A stretch of DNA of 5,265 bases from NCBI GenBank assembly GCA_937983495.1, contig CALKAA010000309.1:1-5265 (forward strand), written 5' to 3'. Both the position numbers and the translations under genes were made by a program. The notes under the pieces were generated by a model. It was not told the DNA's origin, ran no database searches, and worked only from the letters and a program-made list of their open reading frames with translations. Positions 1 through 5,265 of the stretch are shown here, piece after piece (the stretch's first letter is position 1; the number at the start of each line of letters is the position of its first letter). The stretch comes from an uncultured Gemmobacter sp. (GTDB taxonomy: Bacteria; Pseudomonadota; Alphaproteobacteria; Rhodobacterales; Rhodobacteraceae).

Positions 1-5
1 CGCCC

Positions 6-935
6 TTACCCTTTCAGGGCAGCGATATCCTCGGGCGTGCCGATCGCGCGGGTGTCCACGCCTTTGGCAATACGCTTGATCATGCCCGACAGGGCCTTGC
101 CCGCGCCAATCTCCCACGCCTCGGTCACGCCCGCCTGTTCCATCCACAGCACGCTTTCGCGCCAGCGCACCGAGCCGGTGACCTGCGCCACCAGCAGATC
201 GCGGATGCGGTCGGCCTCGGTCACCGCCTCGGCGCGCACATTCACCACCACCGGCACGGCAGGGTTTTCGATATTCACCGCCGCCAGCGCCTCAGCCATG
301 ACATGCGCGGCGGGCTGCATCAGCGCGCAATGGAAGGGCGCGCTGACCGGCAGCAGCAGCGCGCGTTTGGCCCCCCTGGCCTTGGCGATGTCCACCGCAC
401 GCTCTACCGCCGCCTTGTGCCCCGAAACCACAACCTGCGCCGGGTCATTGTCATTGGCGGCTTGGCACACCTCGCCCTGCGCGGCCTCGGCGGCCACCTC
501 GGTTGCCGTCTCGAAATCCAGCCCCAGCAGCGCCGCCATCGCCCCCACGCCCACCGGCACCGCCTCTTGCATCGCCTGGCCGCGAATGCGCAGCAGGCGC
601 GCGGTGTCAGACAGGCTCAGCGACCCCGCCGCGCAAAGCGCCGAATATTCGCCAAGGCTGTGCCCCGCCACGAACTGCGCCCGATCCATGCCAAAGCCCT
701 CGGCCTCCAGCGCCCGCAGAGCGGCGATCGAGGTGGCCATCAGCGCCGGTTGCGCATTCTGGGTCAGCGTCAGCTCGGCAATCTCGCCCTCCCAGATCAG
801 GGTGGAGAGCTTTTCGCCCAAGGCGGCATCGACCTCTTCAAACACGGCGCGAGCGGCTGGATAGGCCTCTGCGAGGGCCTTGCCCATGCCGATGGTCTGG
901 GCACCCTGCCCTGGAAAAACGAATGCGCGGCTCAT
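6..935 (-). CDS. fabD: Malonyl-CoA:acyl carrier protein S-malonyltransferase
   Basis: This cytoplasmic enzyme moves the malonyl group from CoA to acyl carrier protein, supplying the extender unit for type II fatty acid synthesis. The 309-residue product has the usual FabD length and all family hallmarks: N-terminal FVFPGQGAQ (residues 5-13), the nucleophile elbow GHSLGEYSA with catalytic Ser93, the conserved Arg118 that binds the malonyl carboxylate, SAPFH with catalytic His202, and Gln251 near the C-terminal part of the site. These match E. coli Ser92, Arg117, His201 and Gln250. I chose the ATG at 933-935 because GGAGGGG lies directly upstream on the minus strand and the protein then starts MSRAFVFPGQG as the family does; an in-frame ATG at 957-959 would add eight unconserved residues. 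The stop is TAA at 6-8. The gene is divergent from the RTX genes. In related genomes fabG often follows fabD, but that would lie outside the window. Confidence 0.97.
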   Translation of the reverse strand: MSRAFVFPGQGAQTIGMGKALAEAYPAARAVFEEVDAALGEKLSTLIWEGEIAELTLTQNAQPALMATSIAALRALEAEGFGMDRAQFVAGHSLGEYSALCAAGSLSLSDTARLLRIRGQAMQEAVPVGVGAMAALLGLDFETATEVAAEAAQGEVCQAANDNDPAQVVVSGHKAAVERAVDIAKARGAKRALLLPVSAPFHCALMQPAAHVMAEALAAVNIENPAVPVVVNVRAEAVTEADRIRDLLVAQVTGSVRWRESVLWMEQAGVTEAWEIGAGKALSGMIKRIAKGVDTRAIGTPEDIAALKG

Positions 936-937
936 GG

Positions 938-944
938 CCCCTCC
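938..944 (-). promoter_or_regulatory. Ribosome binding site of fabD
   Basis: On the minus strand the sequence reads GGAGGGGCC followed by ATG. The GGAGG core sits four bases before the start at 935. It decides the start codon in favour of this ATG over the in-frame ATG at 957-959, which has no comparable purine-rich site in front of it. Confidence 0.75.
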
Positions 945-1048
945 GATCTGCTTTTCCATGGGGATACAGGCTCAGCCCCGTCCACGCAATCACCGCGACG
1001 GATGGGGGCCAGTCCGGCGGGCTTTTGCCCATAGATGTGCAGGCTGCC

Positions 1049-1068
1049 TGAAACCCCTTGGCGTTTCA
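1049..1068. repeat. Inverted repeat TGAAAC-N8-GTTTCA over the -35 region
   Basis: Perfect six-base arms TGAAAC (1049-1054) and GTTTCA (1063-1068) flank an eight-base centre and span the proposed -35 box of the first RTX gene. Such placement would suit a repressor site, but a six-base inverted repeat can also arise by chance. No equivalent of this sequence lies before the second RTX gene. The region is shared with the divergent fabD gene. Confidence 0.35.
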
Positions 1069-1086
1069 AAGCAAATCTCATAGAAT
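1058..1086 (+). promoter_or_regulatory. Predicted sigma70-type promoter of the first RTX gene
   Basis: TTGGCG (1058-1063) and TAGAAT (1081-1086) are separated by 17 bases. The -10 differs from TATAAT at one base and the -35 keeps the TTG. The predicted transcription start falls near 1093, giving a 5' leader of about 40 bases. The block 1069-1112 is clearly AT-rich compared with the GC-rich surroundings, as expected for a promoter. The last base of the -10 overlaps the 12-mer TTCAATTGTTTA (1086-1097), which is also found before the second RTX gene. Confidence 0.55.
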
Positions 1087-1089
1087 TCA

Positions 1090-1112
1090 ATTGTTTAACC
1101 CGTATCAACAAT
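1090..1112. promoter_or_regulatory. Operator-like inverted repeat ATTGTT-N11-AACAAT, copy 1
   Basis: ATTGTT (1090-1095) and AACAAT (1107-1112) are perfect inverted arms separated by 11 bases, ending 19 bases before the start codon at 1132 and lying just downstream of the predicted -10. The second RTX gene has the same arms with the same 11-base gap, 20 bases before its start, although most of the bases between the arms differ. Conservation of arms and spacing but not of the gap suggests a dimeric transcription factor site. A weak hairpin in the 5' leader is the alternative. Confidence 0.5.
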
Positions 1113-1131
1113 CAGCCCGGAAACCTGTGAC

Positions 1132-2781
1132 ATGCCCTTGATTATCGCCGAAAATCGCAACACTGAAGGGGATGGCTATCTGCTCTCCGGCAATGACGAC
1201 ATCGCTGTCGAGGCCGGAATCACCGTGCAGTCCACCGGGGCAAGCGGGATAGCCACCTGGTCGGGGGCGCATGTCTTCACCATCAATGGCACGGTGCGCG
1301 GCTATAATGACGGCATCAGCATGCTGGGCACCCCCGAAACCTGCACCGTCATTGTCAGCGCCAGCGGTGTGATCGACGCTTATGGCTCCGCCGATCCGGC
1401 ACGCCAGTCGAACGGCGTGCTGCTGGATGGCATCCACTCCACCCTCAGCAATGCGGGCCGCATCAATGGTGCCTATGGCGGCCTGACCACCATGGTCAAT
1501 GGCGCGGTGGTCGTGGTGAACAGTGGCACGATCTCGGGCGGGGTTTACGGCATCAACGCACCTTTCGGCCTTGGCAGTCTGGAACTGACCAACAGCGGCA
1601 CCGTCTCCGGCCCGACCGCAATCCTTGGCGCGGCCGGGGTGGACACTATCACCAACACCGGCACCATCACCGGCGTGATCAATCTGCGCGAGGGCCATGA
1701 CATCCTGCACAATACCGGGCGCATCACCGCCGGGCTGATCGACCTGGGTCTGGGCAATGACCGCTTCACCGATGCCGCCACCTCGGTCATCAACAATGAC
1801 TCCGTGCTGGGCAACGAAGGCTCTGACACCATTTCCGGCGGCTTGGGCGATGACACGCTGAGAGGCGGCACATGGCATGACCTGCTGTCGGGCGGCGCGG
1901 GCAATGACCTGCTGGATGGCGGCGCCGGTGCCGACACATTGCAGGGCGATGACGGGGATGACCGCATCTATGGCGGCGATGGCAATGATACGATGCTGGG
2001 CGGTGCCGGGAACGACCTGCTGGAAGGCATGACCGGGCGCGACACGCTGTCAGGCGGTGCCGGGGCCGACACGCTGCGCGGTGGCGATGATGCCGACCGG
2101 CTTGATGGCGGCAGCGAGGGCGATCTGCTGGAGGGCGGACGCGGCAGCGATACGATCCTGGGCGAGACGGGCAATGATACGCTGCGCGGTGGGGCCGACG
2201 GGGACGTGCTTTACGGCGGCGATGGCGATGATGTGTTTCAGGAAGGCGGCCCGGCCTCGGGCAATGACCGGATGCGCGGCGGTGCTGGCAATGACCGTTT
2301 CACCGCCGGGGCCGGGCAGGATACGCTGTTTGGCGAGGATGGCGACGATCTGCTGAAAGGCAATTTCGGCGATGACCAGCTTTATGGCGGCGATGGTGCC
2401 GATGTGCTGCGCGGCGGGGCCGGAGCCGACATCCTGCAAGGCGGTCAGGGTATCGACCGGCTGAATGGCGGCAGCGGTGCCGATCAGTTCGTCTTTGCCC
2501 GCCCCTCGGATGGGCGCGATTTCATCCAGGACTTCCGCGCCAGCGAAGACCGTCTGGTCTTTGAGGGCAGCGCCTTCGGTTATGGCAATCAGACCGGACG
2601 CATCAGCCTTGACGATTGCGTCTTTGACCGCGCGCAGGAGGCCAATGACCATTGGGTCTATGTCCGCGCCACCAAGACGCTGTTCTTCGATGCCAATGGC
2701 AATGAGGCAGGCGGACGCGTGGCCATTGCCACCTTTACCGATGCCAATGGCATGGAGGGCTGGAACCTCTGGCTGATCTGA
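1132..2781 (+). CDS. RTX-type calcium-binding protein, probable type I secretion substrate (paralogue 1)
   Basis: The 549-residue product is probably an exported calcium-binding protein of unknown role. Residues 1-220 form a domain with recurring N-x-G-T-[IV]-x-G turns (130-135, 154-159, 175-181), suggesting a right-handed beta-helix; I do not recognise its family. About 25 GGxGxDxLx nonapeptides follow (about 226-455), broken once at about 368-379. These bind calcium in RTX proteins and fold once outside the cell. Residues 450-549 resemble the serralysin C-terminal module (ADQFVF, DFIQDF, then TKTLFFDANGN), ending in EGWNLWLI, an acidic-then-hydrophobic tail suited to a type I secretion signal. 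There is no signal peptide and no HExxH protease motif. The only cysteines are Cys71 and Cys496. The start is supported by an identical MPLIIA start in the downstream paralogue; the ribosome site is weak (CGGAA, 1118-1122). Adhesin, matrix or surface-layer-like roles are possible but unproven. Confidence 0.92.
   Translation: MPLIIAENRNTEGDGYLLSGNDDIAVEAGITVQSTGASGIATWSGAHVFTINGTVRGYNDGISMLGTPETCTVIVSASGVIDAYGSADPARQSNGVLLDGIHSTLSNAGRINGAYGGLTTMVNGAVVVVNSGTISGGVYGINAPFGLGSLELTNSGTVSGPTAILGAAGVDTITNTGTITGVINLREGHDILHNTGRITAGLIDLGLGNDRFTDAATSVINNDSVLGNEGSDTISGGLGDDTLRGGTWHDLLSGGAGNDLLDGGAGADTLQGDDGDDRIYGGDGNDTMLGGAGNDLLEGMTGRDTLSGGAGADTLRGGDDADRLDGGSEGDLLEGGRGSDTILGETGNDTLRGGADGDVLYGGDGDDVFQEGGPASGNDRMRGGAGNDRFTAGAGQDTLFGEDGDDLLKGNFGDDQLYGGDGADVLRGGAGADILQGGQGIDRLNGGSGADQFVFARPSDGRDFIQDFRASEDRLVFEGSAFGYGNQTGRISLDDCVFDRAQEANDHWVYVRATKTLFFDANGNEAGGRVAIATFTDANGMEGWNLWLI
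1807..2496 (+). repeat. 27-base coding tandem repeats (RTX nonapeptides), array 1
   Basis: About 25 degenerate 27-base units encode GGxGxDxLx. Recurrent blocks include GGCAATGA and GGCGGCGATGG. The units are diverged, so this is an old protein repeat and not a recent microsatellite-like expansion. One break occurs around residues 368-379, where QEGGPAS replaces the normal spacing. The period of nine codons keeps other frames open and gives rise to long spurious reading frames on both strands. Confidence 0.9.
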
Positions 2782-2808
2782 CAGCCGGGCGATGGTTTCC
2801 TCGCTCAG

Positions 2809-2836
2809 CAAGATCGGGGCATAACAAGATCGGGGC
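2809..2836 (+). repeat. Short direct repeat CAAGATCGGGGC, two copies
   Basis: The 12-mer CAAGATCGGGGC occurs at 2809-2820 and again at 2825-2836, with a four-base gap (ATAA). The second copy runs into the left arm of the terminator hairpin. It may be a small tandem duplication in the 3' untranslated region; no function is evident. Confidence 0.7.
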
Positions 2837-2866
2837 GGCGGGCATGGCCTGCCGCCCCATTCTTTT
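2832..2866 (+). terminator. Rho-independent terminator of the first RTX gene
   Basis: A 12-base-pair GC-rich stem is formed by 2832-2843 and 2847-2858, with one G-T wobble and a three-base loop (ATG). It is followed by ATTCTTTT (2859-2866). It lies 50 bases after the TGA at 2779-2781. The strength of the stem and the T-rich tail make this a convincing terminator, and it implies that the second RTX gene is transcribed mainly from its own promoter. Confidence 0.85.
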
Positions 2867-2906
2867 GACCGCCAGCGGGGTGCCACCGGGGCATGACCGG
2901 GGAGCG

Positions 2907-2947
2907 CATCCGAAGCCCGATGCGCGGCCGGCAGCTGCGTTCGGATG
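2907..2947. repeat. Inverted repeats in the GC-rich spacer between the RTX genes
   Basis: CATCCGAA (2907-2914) and TTCGGATG (2940-2947) are perfect eight-base inverted arms with a 25-base loop. A competing pair, GCGCAT (2904-2909) and ATGCGC (2919-2924), overlaps the left arm. No T-tract follows, so this is not a typical terminator. It lies upstream of the second RTX promoter and could be a structured RNA end, a protein site or chance in GC-rich DNA. Confidence 0.35.
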
Positions 2948-2965
2948 ATCGCCTGCCGAATCTTG

Positions 2966-2994
2966 GTGACTTTGCGTCATTTTTACGTTATATT
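2966..2994 (+). promoter_or_regulatory. Predicted promoter of the second RTX gene
   Basis: GTGACT (2966-2971) and TATATT (2989-2994) are separated by 17 bases. The -10 is placed exactly as in the first RTX gene, with its last T forming the first base of the shared 12-mer TTCAATTGTTTA (2994-3005). The -35 is only a moderate match; TTGGTG at 2963-2968 is an alternative with a longer spacer. The stretch 2971-3020 is strikingly AT-rich for this window, supporting a promoter here. Confidence 0.45.
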
Positions 2995-2997
2995 TCA

Positions 2998-3020
2998 ATT
3001 GTTTACATGATAACAACAAT
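2998..3020. promoter_or_regulatory. Operator-like inverted repeat ATTGTT-N11-AACAAT, copy 2
   Basis: ATTGTT (2998-3003) and AACAAT (3015-3020) have the same arms and the same 11-base gap as the element before the first RTX gene, and end 20 bases before the start at 3041. Here the gap also contains GTT and AAC, giving an extra internal symmetry. The location at or just after the predicted transcription start would suit repression or positional control of both genes by one regulator. Confidence 0.5.
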
Positions 3021-3040
3021 AGCCCCTCGGAACCTGCCCC

Positions 3041-4591
3041 ATGCCCTTGATTATCGCTACAAACGTGAACAACGAAGGGGATGGCTATCTCCTGTTCGGC
3101 AATGACAGTATCCGCGTGGATGCCGGCGTCTCGGTGATCTCTACCGGTGCCAGCGCCATTGCAAGCTGGGAGGGCGCGCATACCTTCCGCATTTACGGCA
3201 CGCTGCATGGCGAGGATGACGGGCTCAAGATGCTGGGCACTGCCGAAACCTGCCATGTCTATATCGCAGCCTCGGCGCTGATCACCTCGGGCGGGCTCGG
3301 GCTTTACACGCACTCCAACGGTGTGGTGCTGGACGGGCTCAACACCACCATGTTCAACGCAGGCCATATCGACGCGGCCAATGCGGCGATCTGGGCGATG
3401 ATCCGCGATGGCGGCACCACGGTCATCACCAATACCGGGCTGATGGAGGGGGTGAATTACGGCATCTACGCGCCCTTCGGTCTGGGCACGATGAAATTCA
3501 CCAATCGCGGCACGCTCTCGGGCGAGATCGGCATTCTGGGCGCACCGGGTATCGACCTGATCACCAATATGGGCACCATCACCGGCAGCCTCGATCTGCG
3601 CGAAGGCGATGACGTGGTGGTGACGCGCGGGCGTCTGGATGGCGCGGTGGCCATGGGCGCGGGCAATGACCGCTACACTGATCGCGGCTTGGCCGGGCTG
3701 AACAACGATCACGTTTCGGGCGATGCGGGGAATGACAGTCTGAACGGCGGCAGCGGCAATGACACGTTGCTGGGCGGCGACGATGCGGATTCCCTCAATG
3801 GCGGCCTTGGCAATGACAGCCTTGAAGGCAATGACGGCGATGACCTGCTGCTGTCGGGGGGCGGCGATGACACCCTTTGGGGCGGCGCGGGGGATGACCG
3901 GCTGGATGACGCGCTGGCCGGATCGCGGGCGGGCACCCTGCTGGCCTATGGCGGCGAAGGGGCTGATACGCTCGGCGGCGGACGCGGGGCAGACACGCTG
4001 CACGGCGATGCGGGCGACGACCTGTTGCAGGGTGAAGCCGGGGCCGACTGGCTGGATGGCGGCGCAGGCAATGATGTCGTGCTGGCGGGCGAAGGCAATG
4101 ACACGGTTCAATCCTCCGGCGATGGCGATGACCGCATCCATGGCGGCGGCGGGGCCGACAGCCTGAGCGCGGGCAGCGGCAATGACACGCTGCTGGGCGA
4201 AGGCGGCATGGATGTGATCAGCGGCGGCGACGGGGCCGACCGGATCACCGGCGGCCTTGGCTATGACACGCTTTCGGGCGGGGCCGGGGCCGATACTTTC
4301 GTCATCACCAGCCTGCGCGAGCGTGGCGACACGATCACTGACTTCACCGCCACCGAAGACCGGATCGAGATTTCAGCCCTGGCCTTCGGCTATAGCAGCG
4401 CCTTCAGCGGGCTTCAGGTCTCGGCCGAAGATTGCGTGATGGGGGCCGCGCTCGATGCCAGCGACCATTTCATTTATCGCAGCGAAACCAAGACGCTCTA
4501 TTTCGACGCCGATGGCAATGGCCGTGGCCGTGCCGTGGCGCTGGTGACCTTTGAAAACGGCATGGATGACTGGAGCCTCTGGTTCGCCTGA
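3041..4591 (+). CDS. RTX-type calcium-binding protein, probable type I secretion substrate (paralogue 2)
   Basis: This 516-residue product is a paralogue of the preceding gene: 47 of the first 70 residues are identical by hand count, without gaps. Residues 1-220 repeat the putative beta-helix domain, including the shared MLGTxETC and YGIxAPFGLG segments. About 20 RTX nonapeptides follow (about 227-421), interrupted at about 288-304 by an insert containing ALAGSRAGTLLAY. The C-terminal module has GADTFVI, DTITDF and LYFDADGNGRG, matching the conserved LYYDADGxG pattern of serralysin-type C-termini, and ends DDWSLWFA. Only Cys71 and Cys465 are present, at sites equivalent to Cys71 and Cys496 of the first protein. 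No signal peptide, protease motif or transmembrane segment is seen. The start is fixed by alignment with the paralogue; the ribosome site is weak (CGGAA, 3028-3032). A secreted, calcium-folded structural or adhesive protein is likely; the exact role is unknown. Confidence 0.92.
   Translation: MPLIIATNVNNEGDGYLLFGNDSIRVDAGVSVISTGASAIASWEGAHTFRIYGTLHGEDDGLKMLGTAETCHVYIAASALITSGGLGLYTHSNGVVLDGLNTTMFNAGHIDAANAAIWAMIRDGGTTVITNTGLMEGVNYGIYAPFGLGTMKFTNRGTLSGEIGILGAPGIDLITNMGTITGSLDLREGDDVVVTRGRLDGAVAMGAGNDRYTDRGLAGLNNDHVSGDAGNDSLNGGSGNDTLLGGDDADSLNGGLGNDSLEGNDGDDLLLSGGGDDTLWGGAGDDRLDDALAGSRAGTLLAYGGEGADTLGGGRGADTLHGDAGDDLLQGEAGADWLDGGAGNDVVLAGEGNDTVQSSGDGDDRIHGGGGADSLSAGSGNDTLLGEGGMDVISGGDGADRITGGLGYDTLSGGAGADTFVITSLRERGDTITDFTATEDRIEISALAFGYSSAFSGLQVSAEDCVMGAALDASDHFIYRSETKTLYFDADGNGRGRAVALVTFENGMDDWSLWFA
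3719..4303 (+). repeat. 27-base coding tandem repeats (RTX nonapeptides), array 2
   Basis: About 20 degenerate 27-base units encode GGxGxDxLx, around five fewer than in the first gene. The array is split by a longer non-RTX insert at residues 288-304 and by a small irregularity (VQSSGDGDD) at about 356-364. The interruptions are at other places than in the first gene, so the arrays have diverged through unit gain, loss or insertion after duplication. Confidence 0.88.
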
Positions 4592-4610
4592 TCGCCATTG
4601 CACAGGCTCT

Positions 4611-4644
4611 GTGCGGCCCGCCCCTCTCGTGGGCAGGGCCGCAC
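4611..4644 (+). terminator. Strong hairpin after the second RTX gene, possible terminator
   Basis: GTGCGGCCC (4611-4619) pairs perfectly with GGGCCGCAC (4636-4644), and GCCC (4620-4623) with GGGC (4631-4634) across a single bulged A, leaving a seven-base loop. It begins 20 bases after the TGA at 4589-4591. There is no T-tract on either side, so termination may be partial or the hairpin may protect the mRNA 3' end. A small overlapping hairpin, CACAG-GCT-CTGTG (4601-4613), would compete with the left arm. Confidence 0.55.
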
Positions 4645-4666
4645 GGTGCTAAGGTTCCGCCAAGAC

Positions 4667-4671
4667 AGGAG
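4667..4671 (+). promoter_or_regulatory. Ribosome binding site of the b561 gene
   Basis: AGGAG ends six bases before the ATG at 4678. The match and spacing are good and fix the start. No other ATG in this frame precedes it closely. Confidence 0.75.
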
Positions 4672-4677
4672 CCTTTC

Positions 4678-5265
4678 ATGACCTTAACCAACTCCGCGCG
4701 CCATTATGGCGCTGTGGCGCGCAGCCTGCATTGGCTGACCGCGCTTCTGATCCTCGCCTCCATCGGGCTGGGGCTTTATGCTGACAACCTGCCCACTGAT
4801 GGGGCGGAGGCGCTGGCCGCCAAGGTGCAGGCCTTCTCGCTGCACAAGACGCTGGGGATTGCCGCCTTTGGCGCGGCGGTGCTGCGCATTCTCTGGGCGC
4901 TGAGCCAGCCGCGCCCCGCGCCGATCCACCCCGAACGGCGGGCCGAAACCTTCGCCGCCGATCTGGTGCATTGGGCGCTTTATGCCGCGATGATCCTGAT
5001 GCCGCTTTCAGGCTGGGTGCATCACGCGGCGCTCGATGGCTTTGCCCCGATCCTCTGGCCTTTCGGTCAGGGCCTGCCCTTCGTGCCGAAATCGGAAAGC
5101 GTGGCGGCTGCGGCGGGCAGCCTGCATTGGCTGATGTCCAAGCTGTTGATCGCCAGCGTCGCGCTGCATGTGGCGGGGGCGCTGAAACATGCGCTGATCG
5201 ACCGTGATGGCACGCTGTCGCGCATGCTGACCGGCCGCCCCGCCGGGCAAGCCGCGCCGCATTCT
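4678..5265 (+). CDS. Cytochrome b561-family membrane protein (3' end outside window)
   Basis: The first 196 residues match the bacterial diheme cytochrome b561 family, inner-membrane proteins that pass electrons between quinones and other partners; E. coli CybB is reported to act as a superoxide:ubiquinone oxidoreductase. Four hydrophobic segments are visible at about 15-35, 55-76, 96-115 and 148-171. Candidate heme-binding histidines lie in RSLHWL (His18), SLHKTLG (His56), GSLHWL (His150) and ALHVAGALKHA (His164 and His171). The typical family ending HALIDRDGTLSRML is at 171-184. The frame continues without a stop to the window edge (GRPAGQAAPHS), so the protein is longer than the minimal b561 form; some alphaproteobacterial homologues carry a fused YceI-like domain, which is possible here but cannot be seen. 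It lies 86 bases after the second RTX gene, behind a hairpin; no link with the RTX proteins is evident. Confidence 0.9.
   Translation, partial: MTLTNSARHYGAVARSLHWLTALLILASIGLGLYADNLPTDGAEALAAKVQAFSLHKTLGIAAFGAAVLRILWALSQPRPAPIHPERRAETFAADLVHWALYAAMILMPLSGWVHHAALDGFAPILWPFGQGLPFVPKSESVAAAAGSLHWLMSKLLIASVALHVAGALKHALIDRDGTLSRMLTGRPAGQAAPHS

Noticed and set aside
957..959. Upstream in-frame ATG as the start of fabD
   Set aside because: It adds MEKQIGGA, absent from the family pattern, and part of this stretch is the ribosome site for the ATG at 933-935.
961..989. fabD promoter on the minus strand, TTGCGT-N17-TATCCC
   Set aside because: The spacing is right but each box matches the consensus at only about three bases, so it is too weak to list; the fabD promoter may be elsewhere in 936-1131.
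37..1051. Long plus-strand frames over fabD (37-864, 303-1034, 503-1051)
   Set aside because: They are shadows of the clearly functional fabD on the minus strand; the translations are Arg/Pro/Ala-rich with no motif.
1095..1109. CtrA site (TTAA-N7-TTAA) in the leader of the first RTX gene
   Set aside because: TTAA is followed after seven bases by CAAC, not TTAA, and the second RTX gene does not keep even the first half. The inverted repeat explains the conserved bases better.
2893..3105. A 70-codon plus-strand frame reading into the second RTX gene
   Set aside because: It crosses the predicted promoter and operator-like repeat and overlaps the RTX start in another frame; no ribosome site or homology pattern is visible.
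2735..4141. A 468-codon open frame on the minus strand across the second RTX gene, and similar ones at 1105-1878 and 2050-2886
   Set aside because: They lie antisense to the RTX genes. The 27-base period and high GC keep these frames open, and the translations are low-complexity repeats without a recognisable domain or ribosome site.
1807..4303. CRISPR-like or microsatellite-like tandem repeats
   Set aside because: The repeat unit is 27 bases, in frame, degenerate and encodes the RTX nonapeptide; there are no unique spacers.
1132..4591. Serralysin-type metalloprotease, suggested by the C-terminal module
   Set aside because: No HExxHxxGxxH zinc motif exists in either protein; only the calcium-binding and C-terminal parts resemble serralysins.

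Overview
This GC-rich window with a strong GC bias at third codon positions looks like an alphaproteobacterium, most likely Rhodobacterales/Rhodobacteraceae. That placement rests on base composition, protein style and the mix of genes, not on a marker gene, so it is an inference.

Layout. (1) Positions 6-935, minus strand: a complete fabD, the malonyl-CoA:ACP transacylase of fatty acid synthesis, reading out of the left edge. (2) Positions 936-1131: a divergent intergenic region with a good sigma70-type promoter for the rightward gene. (3) Positions 1132-2781 and 3041-4591, plus strand: two tandem paralogous genes for secreted RTX-type calcium-binding proteins of 549 and 516 residues. Each has the same plan: an N-terminal domain of about 220 residues rich in N-x-G-T-I-x-G turns (beta-helix-like), a long run of GGxGxDxLx nonapeptides, a serralysin-like C-terminal module, and a C-terminus ending in a W-x-L-W motif that probably forms the type I secretion signal. 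Neither has a recognisable catalytic domain or an N-terminal signal peptide. (4) Positions 2782-3040: a strong intrinsic terminator after the first RTX gene, a GC-rich stretch with inverted repeats, then an AT-rich promoter for the second. (5) Positions 4592-4677: a strong hairpin. (6) Positions 4678-5265: the N-terminal part of a cytochrome b561-family membrane protein, open at the right edge.

The two RTX genes appear to be a duplication that carried its control region along. Both start codons are preceded by the same 12-mer and by the same inverted repeat, ATTGTT-N11-AACAAT, at nearly identical distance and just downstream of the predicted -10 box. With the terminator between them, this suggests two separately transcribed but co-regulated genes. 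The type I transporter (ABC, MFP, TolC-like) that would export them is not in the window. fabD and the b561 gene look like ordinary chromosomal neighbours with no evident functional link to the RTX pair.

The most interesting content is the RTX pair: an N-terminal domain I cannot assign to a named family, exactly two cysteines per protein at equivalent places (one N-terminal, one C-terminal), and the shared operator-like element.
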